Source of the DNA: Cordia subcordata
Lineage: Eukaryota > Streptophyta > Magnoliopsida > Boraginales > Cordiaceae
DNA length: 64,000 bases
Assembly: GCA_028554755.1 (NCBI GenBank)
Contig: JAPTOF010000006.1
Coordinates: forward strand, 18,351,001 to 18,415,000
Reading direction: 5' to 3'
The position numbers were made by a program, and so were the translations under genes. The stretch's first letter is position 1. Each line of letters begins with the position of its first letter. Shown piece after piece: positions 1-11,608 of the stretch. The notes under the pieces are model-generated. The model was not told the DNA's origin and made no database searches. It saw only the letters and a list, made by a program, of their open reading frames with translations.

Positions 1-665
1 CCTTAAATACTGGGATGGATGAGACAAGGACAATAATGAATAATCAATGGACTGAACATACTCATTGGAGGGAGCACATTGATTTAGAAATGGCAAGCAT
101 GCGTTCTGACGTATAAAAGTACTTCAAGTATCACCATGATCATGCACTCTGATTCCCGATTATCAATTTCATTACAGCTCTTTCTGAATTTTACAAACAA
201 TTGCTTTTGATTTATCATTTTAGTTAAACTCTCTAGCTCTTTTATTTTCCTGACCAAAGATACCATTTCTGCTTTGGAATGAATTAGCTCCATTTTTATA
301 TTTATGCCTATCAATCTTGCTGCTTGCGTTGTCTTTCCTTATATATATCTTACTAATTTTGATGATGCCAAAGGGGGAATATTTAGGAAAGGGCATATTT
401 GGCTACACTTATTTGGCATATTTGGTTGCACTTATTTGGCTTAGCACTTATCTGGATTATTGAGCTTATTATTGTGCATATTGAGTTAATTGCATGTGTA
501 TTAAGCTTATTGAGTTGATTACATGTGGTTCAAGATGTGCATAAGTTAATATTATCAGGGGGAGCATTTCCCCAAATGTTTTTTCACTTGAAAATAATGC
601 TCATGTTAAAGGGGAGCGAATTGTTCTTATCTTTAATAATTTGTCATCATCAAAAAGGGGGAGAT
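1..665 (+). mobile_element. 3' internal end of a Ty1/copia (Sirevirus-like) element, noncoding
   Basis: This stretch lies directly upstream of a copia LTR and shows no convincing coding region. It carries several G-rich polypurine blocks on the plus strand: around 369-379 (AAAGGGGGA), 556-565 (CAGGGGGAG), 609-616 (AAAGGGGAG) and 653-664 (AAAAAGGGGGAG). The last lies next to the LTR start and is the likely primer for plus-strand DNA synthesis. Repeated polypurine tracts upstream of the 3' LTR are a known hallmark of the Sirevirus lineage, so that lineage is inferred. The first 310 bases hold only a weak open frame on the minus strand that I do not recognise. The coding part of the element would lie to the left of the window. 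Confidence 0.6.
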
Positions 666-2137
666 TGTTAGCTAAATAGTAGCTATTGATTTTGATGACG
701 AAAAATTGATATGCATTATTGAAATATATTATTCGTTTACTAAAAAGCATCTTGTGAAGTATCAAAATATGAATTGAATAGATAGATGCTTGGGAGATAG
801 AATAAGATGAGTAATGAGCATTATTTGTCAAAGATTGAAGAAGAAGATGATGAGAAGGCATAAGGAGGAGTAGAGGCGTCATAAGGGATACCAGACATTT
901 TGCTCTTCTTGTAAAATGCCTTATTATTGTAAGTATTAGTTCAAACTTTTATTTCTCATGACTTAAACAAATTAAATCTCATGAATATTATCTTTCATAA
1001 AAGCAAAATGATTTTGAATGCATACCTAGTGTAAACATATTTTTGAAATGTTTTTAAGTCTTAAAAAGTGTTTGGAAAGTGCCTTGAGTTAATTTGGAAT
1101 CATGAAAAGTTGACAAAATTGAGTTTAAAAGCTTTCAGGCGAGTTTGGCCTTACTTCTTGTCTCTGGAGTGGTCGGACTCCTCAGCCGGTCGACCAGCTG
1201 GCCAAGGAAATTACCCGGCCAAACAGAGAAAGAGGAAGAAAAGTCGGGCCCCCTAGCCGGTCGACTGTTTAAGGTGTCTGGCTTAATCAGAGAAGGCCAA
1301 GGAGAAGCTGGATGACCTAGCCGATCGATTGGCTGAGCGAAATGCTAAAATAAATGCACTAACCATTTATTACCGTTCTGGCCATTTCTTCTTTCTTTTC
1401 TTCCACCTACCAAACCCTAGCATTAAAATCTCTTTAAATACATCTTCAAAACTCAATTAAACAATCAATCAAAGCTTGCAAAACCTACATCATCTTTCAA
1501 TTGCTGAGATGTTGACCTAACTCTTGTAATATCTTTAAGCTTTCAAGGGCATTTTCTTTCTCTATCATCTTGTGAGAAGAACTTACCTATTCTTTATCAA
1601 TTTTACTCTTCTTGATTGTATACGCACTTTGTGAGCTTAGAAATCTTGAGAGAGAGACATCCATAAAAGCTTGTAAAAGTGTTGGGAAATCCTAAAGAGT
1701 ACAGCTCTTGGGTTCTTTAAAGATTGGCTTCAAAGAGTTGTAGAACTTGGTTCTTGCTTCACCAAGATTTGAAGAAGCAATTTTTAGTAAAGATTATTAA
1801 AGTTTTAAGGGGAGCATCCTTGGGCGGTGGACTTAAGCTTGGCCGAACCACTTAAAAATCACTTGTCTTCCTCTCTCTACTCCATTTATTTCATCTACTT
1901 ATATTGATTATCTTGTGTTTGATATTTGCTTGAAGGAAAGTTGTTAATTTTCTTTGAATTTTTAAATACAAAAATTATTGAATATCTTAATTCATCCACC
2001 TTAAGATATTTGCACCCACAGACACAAAACCTTGGCTTCCAAAAATGACCAAAAATGTCCTTGCCAAATCTAGGGGACATTATGAAAATTTTTAACTTTG
2101 ATCTATTCAGCCTAAAGATCAAAATTGCACCCCAACA
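666..2137 (+). repeat. Copia 3' LTR (Sirevirus-like family)
   Basis: The block begins TGTTAG immediately after the polypurine tract GGGGGAGAT and ends CCCCAACA, so the termini are the inverted pair TGTT/AACA. Length is 1472 bp. A TATA-like TTTAAATA sits at 1433-1440, preceded by a GC-rich zone with GGTCGACC-type palindromes. No 5' partner LTR is in the window, so a solo LTR is not excluded, but the upstream multi-PPT region argues for a 3' LTR. On its right it abuts a reverse-strand fragment of another copia LTR, which looks like its insertion target. Confidence 0.8.
1171..1440 (+). promoter_or_regulatory. LTR promoter zone: GGTCGACC palindromes plus TATA-like box
   Basis: GGTCGACC occurs at 1188-1195, the one-mismatch form GGTCGACT at 1259-1266, and a decayed copy (CCGATCGATTGG) at about 1321-1332. 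A TATA-like TTTAAATA follows at 1433-1440. The spacing and order (palindromes, then TATA) match the arrangement in the unrelated gypsy LTRs of this window. A promoter role is inferred from position only. Confidence 0.5.
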
Positions 2138-2355
2138 ATAATTGCTATTAACCAGAAGCTTATCACAAAATAACGTGAACTTTGTCCTTGACCTATTAAT
2201 TAATCGACCATAATGCCCTCTATGTATACCTACAACTAAAGCTAGTTCTTTGGCCTTTTTATTATCATTTTCTCAGTTGGATCTTTTCCGTTGGGTCTCT
2301 TGTCCTATTAATAACCATTCGTTATCATGGATCCTTGATTATGGCAGCGACCTTC
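2138..2355 (-). repeat. Reverse-strand fragment of a copia-B LTR
   Basis: Read on the minus strand, this segment aligns with the middle of the copia-B LTR (about 5935-6115 and 14060-14280). Shared landmarks are the phrase around TAGGACAAGA, the GGGCATTATGGTCG block and GTGATAAGCTT. It appears to be the target into which the Sirevirus-like element on the left inserted; its other half would lie outside the window. It abuts a plus-strand LTR of the same family, giving a head-to-head LTR pair. Confidence 0.65.
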
Positions 2356-3774
2356 TGTTAGGATTGCATGCCTTAAAGACCACTTGTACATGGATATTAA
2401 ACTAGACACTTGATCATTGTTTATATTTTTCAGCACTTCTTACATATATTATCTCTAGTCTATATGTGTGATGCATTGTGTAAAGGTCCAATATTGTATT
2501 CTAATGGCTTGGCGTATAGTGAGGCTAGACGTACAGTAGGTCTAAGTCTAGTTTTAGATACATCATAAAGATGTCCATAGACGAATGGTAGTGTTGGGAT
2601 TTCTACCAAGGATAAGGCTATAGTAGGCAAGTCTCCTGATAGGGGTGATCTATCAAGGTCACTGAAGGGTCTTTTCGGACTTCGCTTCTAGTGCATGTGC
2701 CACGTATTGGACAGGAACTCCATGAGTGTGTCTTCTGGAACTGTGCTATCATATATAGAGGATAAGATACTCACTGTTTATGAGTGACTAATGTTCTTAA
2801 TCTAGAGCATATGTAGATGAACTGGTGAAGTTGGGTTGAAGCACTTTGATGTACCATAAGGAGAGGTCTTGAATGATAAGATTATCTGCCTTATACGTTG
2901 GGTGTTGTGTTCTAATCAATCAGGACATGCATGTGCAACAACAGAGTCTATCTGTCTCTTGGATTTATCTTATTAGTCATCATAAATCTAGATCTAGTGT
3001 TATTACCTTTCACTTCCTAGATCAAGAGATCCATGACCAAGTGGTGATCACTCTTTAGACCAGAGATTCCAAGGTTCCAGATATAGTCATAGAGGTAATG
3101 GTGCCTTTTGACCGACCTTGAATACGAGCGGACATACAGGGGTATCTTGGTCATTTCACTAAGTTAGTCAAAGACAATTATTACTTGTTGTGAACTATCT
3201 CTGCTTAGCCAGGGATTATCCTTGAAGCACGGCTTTGGCCTTTTGGTGGAAATAGACTGAGGTCAAAATGGCCTTCTTGTCACCAAAGTAGTGGCAAGGG
3301 CATTTTGGTCATTTTAGGAGCCAAGGGTAATTTTGTCTTTTGTCCCTTCACTAGTCATATTTCCAATGGATGTAATTAATTGAGATCATCTAATTATGTG
3401 GATGCTTTATTGAGATATAAATTTAATAGAGGAGGAAAAAAGATTTTATTCAAGTTTTTCCTTATTAAATTTATAGGCATCTCCACTACATAGTATCACA
3501 CATCTTAGCTTTGGAAAAGTGATTATAGTGAAGAAGGCTAATTTGGAGGCTATCTTGGTGGAGTTTTTACAAAGTAAAGAGACTATCCACTTGGATTTTC
3601 AACCTTTGAAGGTATATTACTTCATTTTCTTCCTTATATATTTAATCATCTTGTGCTCATGTGTGCAAATAGCATTTTTTATTACTTGTTCCGCCACCAT
3701 ATTAGATATGTTCTTTAGGTTTTTTAAAAGCATGATTATCTATAGACTATGGTGTAGTAATCCAGATCCTATCA
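2356..3774 (+). repeat. Older copia-B family 5' LTR
   Basis: It begins TGTTAGGAT and ends GATCCTATCA, followed two bases later by a primer-binding site. It is a diverged relative of the LTRs at 5203-7078 and 13362-15263: the same order of landmarks is seen (CTTGTACATGGA near the start, AGTGAGGCTAGACG, GTGATCTATCAAGG, CACGTATTGGAC). Length is 1419 bp against about 1.9 kb in the younger copies, so it carries deletions. No coding sequence is supported inside; the short open frames are chance. Confidence 0.75.
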
Positions 3775-5202
3775 ATTGGTATCTGAGCGTAGGCTCTATT
3801 TGCATATGTTTTAAGCCAAGAACATGGTAACACATAGATTGAAGAGAAATAGTCTTGTGAGTGGCAAGACTTATGTGATTCCATGTTAGATTTGTTATGG
3901 ACTAACCTTTGTGGTTGCAGCTTGTGTGTTATATTGGTCCTAATTGATGGCTTAGATGTATGGATTTGTTTTCTTGCATAGAAAGCTATTGTAGCTTCAA
4001 TTTGAGAGAAGCATAGGAATGGGAAAATAACTTGTATTTTATGGCCAACATTTATGTTTTTTATTGTAGACGAAGCTTGTATAGGTTGTTTTTCTACGTA
4101 ATCCTTGTAATGCAATGATTTGGAGTTAAAAAGTGTTGCATAGCATGAAGTTTGAGGATTTCTAGATGAATCGATAACACCTGGTAGCTTTCAGGAAGAA
4201 ACGGTTGACTTTAATAGTCAGTCTGTATGGTCATCGAGTAAAGTCTGAGGCTCTCTGGAAGTACTGTCGACCTAGTCGGTTGATCGGTAAGAGGCATCAA
4301 TTGACTGGCAGAGGTAGATTACAACTGCTTGAAGTGTTTTTTGGCATTCCAATTGCTTGAGGCTTTGTGCCTAAGGCTTATTTTTAGGAAGCCATCGATT
4401 AAAAACCCCTTTATTTGGCTATGCATGTTTATTTTGTAATATTTATATACATGTTTGATTGTATGTATAGTTATTGCGTTTTATCACATAGAAATATGTC
4501 CACCCAAGTAGGGTTTAAAATTGGCTAACTCTTGGATCTTGTTTTGGCTTGAGTTTGATAAGTCCCTTGAGATTGCTTAGGCAAATTATTTTGGTAATTA
4601 GTGATCCTAAAGAAGCAATGAATGTAGTTGGAATTTTACTCATTTTTCCTACGCTAATTAATTAATGTACTTATCAAGATAAAGCATGCCTATCAATGGA
4701 TTCTAATCTGGAGATAGGTCTAATCCATTTAGGGTATCAAATGTGGTTTAGTAATACTGTAACGACCTAGGCCTAACTACTGGTCTGCCACCACACTTGA
4801 GCCTAACCAACTGACCCAAAATACTTAAGTCGTTGATGCCAGTAGTAGTGAACCCAAGCCATTATAAAGTACACACAAATCTCATAAAGAACTGATATAG
4901 GATGGGGTGTTACAAATACAAGGTGGAATGAGGTGATTCCTAAAGGTGTTAAGATCTAAAAAGGAATACCGAGATAAATGAAGGATAAGAAAAACCCTTT
5001 AAGTTAAAATATTGAATGGAAGAGGGGAATGAAAAACCCCACATCCTTCCATATTTGGTTTACACTAAAAGAAAGTGACATTTACCTCCCCATCGAAAGG
5101 TGATACTTAGCTCAGAGTTAGCAAGGTCAACTTAATATGTTTGTTTATAAGGATATTGGTGAGGTTCGACCACCCTGTTGGTAGAGTTCATCATCATAGA
5201 TA
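3775..5202 (+). mobile_element. Copia-B leader with PBS, cut by the next element
   Basis: TGGTATCTGAGC at 3777-3788 matches the initiator-Met-tRNA primer-binding site with one mismatch. The downstream sequence is homologous to the leader at 7079-8604 of the younger copia-B copy, for example the AGAAATATGTC block at about 4489 and the TTAAAATATTGA block at about 5006. Decayed GTCGACC-like sites lie near 4268. The leader stops at 5202, where another copia-B LTR begins, and its gag-pol is absent. A 157-bp TG...CA insertion sits at 4758-4914. Confidence 0.7.
4758..4914. mobile_element. 157-bp TRIM-like solo LTR with 5-bp target duplication
   Basis: The block begins TGTAACGACC and ends GGGTGTTACA, a TG...CA element with terminal inverted repeat TGTAAC/GTTACA. 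It is flanked by a perfect 5-bp direct repeat AATAC at 4753-4757 and 4915-4919. Five-base duplications and TG...CA ends are diagnostic of LTR-retrotransposon integration, and the length fits a TRIM/SMART-type short LTR. A TATAAA lies near 4864. It has no coding capacity. The alternative is a heavily deleted LTR of a larger element. Confidence 0.7.
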
Positions 5203-7078
5203 TGTTAGGATTAGTATGCCCTAAAGCTCACTTGTATATGACATTTTGGATGTTAAACAATGTATAATTATTTTGTTAAATGGCATTATGAGTTTCTTAC
5301 ATATTATCTCTAGTTTGTTTTATTGATGTATGTATAAAGGTCCCTTGACTTGAACTAATGACATGAGTGCATAGTGAGGTTGGACGCACAGTAGGTCCAA
5401 GTCTAGATTTAGTCATATCATAAATTGAGTCTGTAACTGAATGATAGTGTTAGGAACTCTACCAAGATAAGTTTATATTAAGCAAGTCCCCTCGTTGAGG
5501 GTGATCTACCTAGGTCATTGGAGGACTTTTCGAATTTGGCTCGATTGTACATGTGTCACGTATTGGACAAGAGCATTGTGAGTATGTTTTCTAGACACAT
5601 ACTATCAAAGAAAGAAAACTAGATACTCACTGCTACAAATTGATCATTGCTCTTAATCTTGAGCATATGTGGATGAACTAATGAAGTTAGGGTTCGGTAT
5701 TTTGATTCATTGTGGGTGAGATCTTACTTTATGAGGATCAACAGCCTTGTACATTGAGTGCTAAGTTCTAATTAATTGGAGCATGCATATGCAATATGGA
5801 ATCTATGTGCATCCTTTAGGATTGTCCAAATTTGTTTTCTGAATCTAGAACTAGTAACATTGCCTTAATGGGTGCATTAGTCGTATGGCTTGAGGGTCGG
5901 TCCCTAGATCAAGAGATTCCATGACCAAGGATGGTTGGAAATAGGACAAGAAACCCAACAGAAAAAGATGCAGCTAAGGAGGTGATAGTACACAAGCCAA
6001 AGGACCGACCTTAGCAGTGGGTATCATAGAGAGGCATTATGATCAATTCTTTAGTAGATCAAAGACAAAGTTCAAATCCTTTTGTGATAAGCTTTTGGGA
6101 AATGACAATTATTCTTGGAGTGCAACTTTGATCTTATGGTGGAATAGATCGTGGTTAAAAATAATTATTGTGTCGCCTAATTGGGCAAGGACATCTTTTA
6201 CCATTTTTGGAAGCCAAAGTTAATTGTGTCTTCTAGGTCCCTTCCCTAGTTGAAATGACTTTGAGTAAGTAATCTTGAAAGAGCAAATTCCATATTGTAG
6301 TAGTAGCCTTATTGGGCCAAAGATTAGAATTGGATTTGGGCTTTCTTTAAAGTCCAAGATAACCTATTTGGGCTTGGCTAGTTTCTTATTGGGCCTGGGC
6401 CTCCACATGGATTATGGACTATGTGTTAGGCTTGGATTGTGGGCTTGACTTAATCTTCTAAGACATGCTAAAAAGTTACTACAAGAAGAATTCAAATTGT
6501 ACAAGTAACTTCCATGACACGTGAAAAACATTTACTACTAGGAAAAAGTTTCTCACATGAAAAGCTTACAAGGTTTAGGTGCCAAACTTTTCCTATAAAT
6601 GGGCAAGACCTTAAACCATTTCTAACATCCAAAAATTTTGTAGTTGATCTCTTCCATTTTGGCAAGAGAATACTACAATATATAGTACACACATATTGTG
6701 TGGTTTTTGCTCTAGATTTTCAATAGCACATTACTTTGCTTCTTCCACACAAGAAGCTATTCTCTCAAGATAAGTCTCTTTAATCATAGGGAAGAAAATT
6801 AGGGAGTTGCCTATTACGACGCCCTTATAGTAAAATCTTTTGGTGGCCTTGTTCGTGAGCGAGAACAAAGCTCGTGATGTTTGTCGCTTCATCAATTGCC
6901 TGTTGCTTCAAGAGGTTAGCTTTACATATTTTTGGAAATACTAGTTATGTTCTATATGTTCTTAAGCAAGTTCTTGTGTGTGTTATATGGTTATTTTATT
7001 TTCCTAGCATGTTTTCTTGGTAGAATTTTTTGAAAATATGGATTAGGATAGGCCACATATAATATTATCAATCCTACA
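5203..7078 (+). repeat. Copia-B 5' LTR
   Basis: It begins TGTTAGGAT and ends ATCCTACA, which are inverted termini, and is followed at once by the PBS. Length is 1876 bp, long for a copia LTR. The best TATA candidate is TATAAATG at 6594-6601. The partner 3' LTR is broken (13183-13302), but the intact family LTR at 13362-15263 confirms both ends. It inserted into, or recombined with, an older copy of the same leader at 5202. The five bases before it (AGATA) do not reappear after either downstream LTR, so no target duplication is seen. Confidence 0.85.
6594..6601 (+). promoter_or_regulatory. TATA box of copia-B 5' LTR
   Basis: TATAAATG lies about 485 bp before the LTR end. The same spot holds TATAAATA in two sister LTRs (14784-14791 and 57035-57042), each followed by GGCAAGACC or GACAAGACC. 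Conservation across three copies supports a promoter. Confidence 0.6.
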
Positions 7079-8604
7079 ATTGGTATCAAAGCTTAGGCTC
7101 ATACACAACGTGCTTAGAATATGCAAGAATATTGTATTTGCATAAATATATTAGTCATCTTGTGAGTGGCATGATTAGGAAATCTTGTGTTGCATATACT
7201 TGTGGTTTTATGCTTGTATGTGTAGTTGATATAAAATCCCTTTGATGGTTCATATGTATGCATGATAGAGTTTTGTGCACGGCCAACAAAGCTTGGCCAT
7301 AGGCGATTTCATGTATAGATCTTTATGATTATTGCTTGTAGCTTCTTTTAAAAGAAACATACAATGTTTTGATATTCTTGCAATGTTTCTTTTATGATTG
7401 TAAGCTTGTATATTATTGTTGTAATCTTTAAAGACCAAGGAGAGAAGCAAGAAAAAATAGCATACAGGAGCAAATCTATCTCAGCCAATAGATCGGCTTT
7501 GGCAGAAGTTGCAACAAAGATTACTATTTTGTGTTTTTTGGATTGAAGATTGCAGGGAGCCATCAAAGAGGAATTCTAACATATTTTGGTGAATGTTTAT
7601 AATACATTGACCTATGTTTTAACATATTTGCATAAGCATAAACATGATTGCCACCTAGAAATATGTCTACTCATTAGGATTTAAAAATTGGCTAATCCTA
7701 TGTCTTATTACCTAGAGATAGTTAAGTTCATTTAAATAAGATTGGTGTAGACAAGATAATTGTTAGAAATTATGTCTAAACATGCCATGCAATCTCATAA
7801 CAAAAATGAAAACTTAACTTGAGAGTTACAATATGACAACCTAAGGGTCTATACACCTAGATTTAGGTAAATAATCTATTATGGTATTGCAATGTTTTAG
7901 TAACACAAAAGGGATTCACAAAAACCAAAGTGTTTTGCAAATCCAAAGTGTGTTTAGCTCTAAAACAAAAAGCAAGAATACCAAAAATAGTGAAAACCAT
8001 TATGTTAAAATATTGAGTAGGAGAATGGACTAGAAATAACCTACGGCTTTCTATATCTGATTCACACTATATCAAGATTTAGCGAGGTGAATTTAAAATG
8101 TTTATTCAAAAGGGTGTTAGTGAGTTTGACCATCCTATCGATGGAATTCTTCACTAAAGATCACCTCACACAACATTGATTAAAGTCACTATCCCATCGG
8201 AGGGCTTAAATCAAGAATGTTATGGGGAATGAACATAAGGAATGGGTATACACTCAACTTAAATGGTTGGTTCAGCTATCCCATCGATAGAGTTCACTAG
8301 CAATTTAAAAATCCAAACAAAATAGTAATTGAATTGTTCAATTGGATCGCATCTAGATAATTATCAATTCAAATAAGAGGTGGCGCTTAACTTAACATTC
8401 ATAAGTTCGGCCATCCCATTGGTGGAGTTCTTGTGAGGACATTGAGATACTGTTACATTGAGTAGTTTAAGGGTTAGTCTACTCAAAGGAAAATAATGTC
8501 AAAGTACTTGTATGTTTTATTTCCAAAGATAGCATACATATTATACATGCATCAATTCCATACTCATAAAATAATTATGATTATGTTGTTGTATATCTAG
8601 AAAA
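7079..8604 (+). other. Copia-B leader with PBS
   Basis: TGGTATCAAAGC at 7081-7092 is the primer-binding site, with one mismatch to the initiator-Met-tRNA complement. The rest is a long untranslated leader, shared with 3775-5202, 15264-15815 and 57521-57968. It contains recurring phrases ending in 'CCATC..TGGAGTT' (about 8123, 8280, 8410), which gives it a weak internal repetition. No coding region is supported. Confidence 0.7.
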
Positions 8605-10095
8605 ATGTCTTCATTCAGTTCACTAGCTCCAATTCTCAAAGAGGACAAGCTCACTAGACTGTATTTTGTGGACTGGGAACGAAACTTAGACATATAGCCT
8701 ATTTAGAATAGTCTTATATGAAATCTGATAAACATCTTATCTGATAAGTGTCATATAAGAAACAAGTGTCTAATACAATATGACTGTTTGGTTTGTTAGC
8801 TATAGTACTATTATAAGTTACTTTGATAAAAATATTATCAATTTTGACTCATGGTATTTTAATTTTATAATTAAATAATAAATTATAAAATATAAATATT
8901 AAGTAATTTTTATTTTTGTTTTAAAAATTTTAAATTTTTGAAAATTTAATTTTAAATATTTAATTTTTAACATTTTTTATTTTTTAATTTTTAAAATTTT
9001 AAATTTTTTATTTTTTATTTTAATTTTTTAATCTTTAATTTTTTTAATTTTTTAATTTTAATTTTTAATATTTAATATTTTATTTTTAAATTTTAGATTT
9101 TAATTTTAATTTTAAATTTTTTAATTTTCTTTATTTTTAATTTTTTAATTTTTAATTTTTTATTTTTAGTTATTTTCTAACTGATAAGATATAAGATAAA
9201 ATATAAGTACCCAAAAACCCAACTTATTTTTTATAACTACAAATAAGACATCTTATGAAAAGTACCTTATAAGTGTCTTATAATAAGCTGATGACAAACA
9301 ATCTTTTTCACATAAGTTGTCAAATAAGACAAGTGTCTTATAATAAGATTCAAACAAACACAGCAATAGTACTTACTGTAGAAGAGTACAAGTATGTTTT
9401 AACAACTTCTTGTCCTATTGTGAGGGCAAACTCTTCTGAAGCCCAGAAAGATGCTGAGGCAAAATGACAGAAGGCCAACAGTATGGTCAAGTGCTATATG
9501 ATGGCTTCTTTGTCAAATATTTTGTAGAGCAAGCATCATCATATGGAAACTACAAAAGAAATCATGACCTTACTGTCTCATATGTTTGCCGATAAGAGCA
9601 GGCCCACAAGGCAAGTTGCTCCTAGAGAAATTATTAATCAAAGGATAGTAGAAGCAGCATCTATCAGGGAGCATATGCTCAAAATGATGGATTACTTCAA
9701 TTCTATCGAGATCCTAGGGCCAAACATAGATGAATAGTCAAAGGTAGACATGATTTTGGAGACTCTACCACCGTCTTACACCCAGTTCAAGCTTAATTAT
9801 AATATGGACAAGATGAACACAAATATGACGGAATTGATGAAAGAGCTCCTAGCAATAGAAGCTATAATGAAAAATAAGGGCCATGTAAATATAGTTCAAG
9901 CATCCACTTCTAGAGTTAACCCGAAAGGGATAACGTTCAAAGGAAAAGAGAAGCAAAAATGTGGTCGAGGGAAAAAAGAAGAGAAATGGTGAATAGCCCA
10001 AACAATTAACAGGTAGAAATCCCAAGGGCAAATGCTTTAAGTGTGGCCAAAAAGTGCATTGGAAAAAGGATTGCCCGAAGTACTTGGCACAAGGC
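8605..10095 (+). pseudogene. gag: Copia gag pseudogene, split by a MITE-like insertion
   Basis: This is a nucleocapsid/capsid precursor remnant. The first 30 codons run from ATG at 8605 (MSSFSSLAPI...) to 8694. The frame is then cut by a 671-bp insertion and resumes at 9366 with VLTVEEYKYVLTTSC. The next part (about 9543-9990) has the capsid core, including MILETLPPSYTQFKLN. A zinc knuckle of form CX2CX4HX4C is intact at 10033-10074 (CFKCGQKVHW). In-frame stops occur after 9467, near 9527, 9737 and 9992, so no full Gag can be made. The start is chosen because the homologous gag at 57969 aligns from the same residue. The family is recognised from the copia gag layout and the zinc knuckle. Confidence 0.75.
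8695..9365. mobile_element. AT-rich MITE-like insertion in copia gag
   Basis: Comparison with the intact gag phrase at 58047 shows 671 extra bases here, flanked by the 3-bp repeat ATA (8692-8694 and 9366-9368). The core (about 8863-9175) is almost pure A/T made of TTTTAATTTT-like runs. The flanks carry repeated ATAAGTGTCTTATAA-like motifs (near 8746, 9270 and 9330) that are partly palindromic. The ends (TAGCC... and ...CAGCA) are only weakly inverted. A 3-bp duplication and no coding capacity suggest a Harbinger-type MITE, but the superfamily is not proven. Confidence 0.55.
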
Positions 10096-10400
10096 CAGAT
10101 AGGTGCACGTCTTTTGTTCTACATTAAAACCTATTTAGTGGTTGGTTCTACTGATTCCTGGATTGGAAATTGTAGAGCCTCTAACCATATTTGTAATTCT
10201 TTGCATTGGTTTCAGGAAATGAAGGAACTAGCTAAAGGGGAATTTGCTCTGAGGATGGGTAACGGAGCAAAAGTATGGGCTACAGTAGTGGGAGGAATGT
10301 GCTTAAATTTTTCATGTAATAAGAAGTTATTTTTTTTAACAATGTTTATTATGTTCTAAATGTATGTAAAAACCTTATTTCTGTTTCACAATTACTATTA
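10096..10400 (+). pseudogene. Copia aspartic protease remnant
   Basis: This follows the gag zinc knuckle and reads STDSWIGNCRASNHICNSLH, then FALRMGNGAKVWA. In the sister copy at 58799-59074 the same place reads WIVDSGATNYIC. The catalytic Asp-Ser-Gly triad is therefore lost in this copy (it reads N-C-R). The downstream part ends at a stop at about 10357-10359, and the linker to integrase is degenerate. This is a dead protease domain of the gag-pol polyprotein. Confidence 0.75.
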
Positions 10401-10557
10401 GATGGCTTTTGCATTAATTTCCATTCTAGAGTTGATATTAGTAGAAATAAAAATATTATTTGTTTTGGTAGCCTGCATGATAATTTGTTCTCTATGAAGC
10501 CCATTACAAGTTCACTACATAATATGGAACGAACTAATTCCCAAAAAGGATAGGTTT

Positions 10558-11560
10558 CTTCGACCAATGATACTTATCTTTGTCACCTACGCTCAAGACA
10601 TATTAGTCTAAAGCAAATTCGGAGATTAGTCAAGGATCGACATCTTAGCTCATTAGATCTCGAAGATCTACCTCTATGTGAATCTTGCCCCAAAGGGAAG
10701 ATGATCAAACTATCATTTTCTTCTAAAAGAGAAAGGGCTGAAGAAGTCTTGGAATTGGTTCACACTGATGTGTGTGGTCCTATGAGCAAACAAGCACGAG
10801 GAGGTTATGAGTATTTCATTACTTTTGCTGATGATTACTCTAGGTATGGATATATATATCTGATGTGACACAAGTCTGAATCCTTTGAGAAATTCAAAGA
10901 GTTCAAGGCTGAGATAGAGCAAAAATTAGATAAACATATCAAAGCCTTTCGGTCTGCTCAAGGTGGCGAATACCTCTCGGCTGAGTTTAGGGAGTACCTT
11001 ACCCAAGAAAGGATTGTGTCTCAGTTGACTACACCAGGGACTCCCCAGCAAATTGGGGTAGCAAAGAGAAGAAATTTTACCCTATTACATATGGTTAGGT
11101 CAATGATAAGTCATGCATCATTACCTTTATCTTTTTAGAGGTATGCCCTTGAGACAGTAGCATACATCTTGAACTTGGTGTCATCTAAATTAGTACCCAG
11201 GACACCACAAGAAATATGGACCAGGCATAAGCGTACCATATTTGGGATTGTCCAGCTTATGTACTTAATAGTAATGCTTCAAAGTTAGAACCAAGATCTG
11301 AGTTGTGCTATTTTATTGGGTATCCTAAGGGAACCAGAGGTGGATCTTTTGCAATCCTAAGGACAAAAGGTGCTATAAGCACCCATGCTAAATACTTATA
11401 GAATGATGAAATGATCCAAAAAACACTAGATTCTGAAGTTGTTCTAGAAGAGGTTTCACAAGAATCTCCAGTAAAACTTGTAGAAATTGTGGATGAAATA
11501 GAACAGCATTTTACACCTAAGATATCGGAACCTCGTCGTAGTAGGAGGATATCCAAGCCT
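10558..11560 (+). pseudogene. Copia integrase remnant
   Basis: The order starts with a pre-integrase zinc finger: YLCHLRSRHIS with two His near 10580-10605, then LCESC near 10672. The integrase core follows, with HTDVCGPM near 10760 and FADDYSRYGY near 10830. Stops interrupt at about 10866 and 11138. The second catalytic Asp region reads FRSAQGGEY, with Ala and Gln where the family has an acidic DD(35)E residue. The catalytic Glu region reads GVAKRRN, with Lys in place of Glu. Two of the three DDE residues are thus missing. The position before RT identifies Ty1/copia rather than gypsy. Confidence 0.8.
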
Positions 11561-11608
11561 CCTAATAAATATTAAGGAGAGTTTTTTTAGACTTCGTTAG
11601 AGGATCAG

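Noticed and set aside
84..314. 76-codon minus-strand frame (MELIHSKAEMVSLVRKIKEL)
   Set aside because: It is helical-looking but isolated, with no homologue that I recognise, and lies in the noncoding 3' end of a copia element.
3519..3830. 103-codon plus-strand hydrophobic frame
   Set aside because: It straddles the end of an LTR and the PBS, so it is chance coding in a repeat. The same holds for 3747-4115 on the other strand.
8863..9175. Extreme A/T block considered as a replication origin or centromeric repeat
   Set aside because: It is confined to a single insertion inside copia gag with its own flanking ATA repeat, so a transposon origin is simpler.
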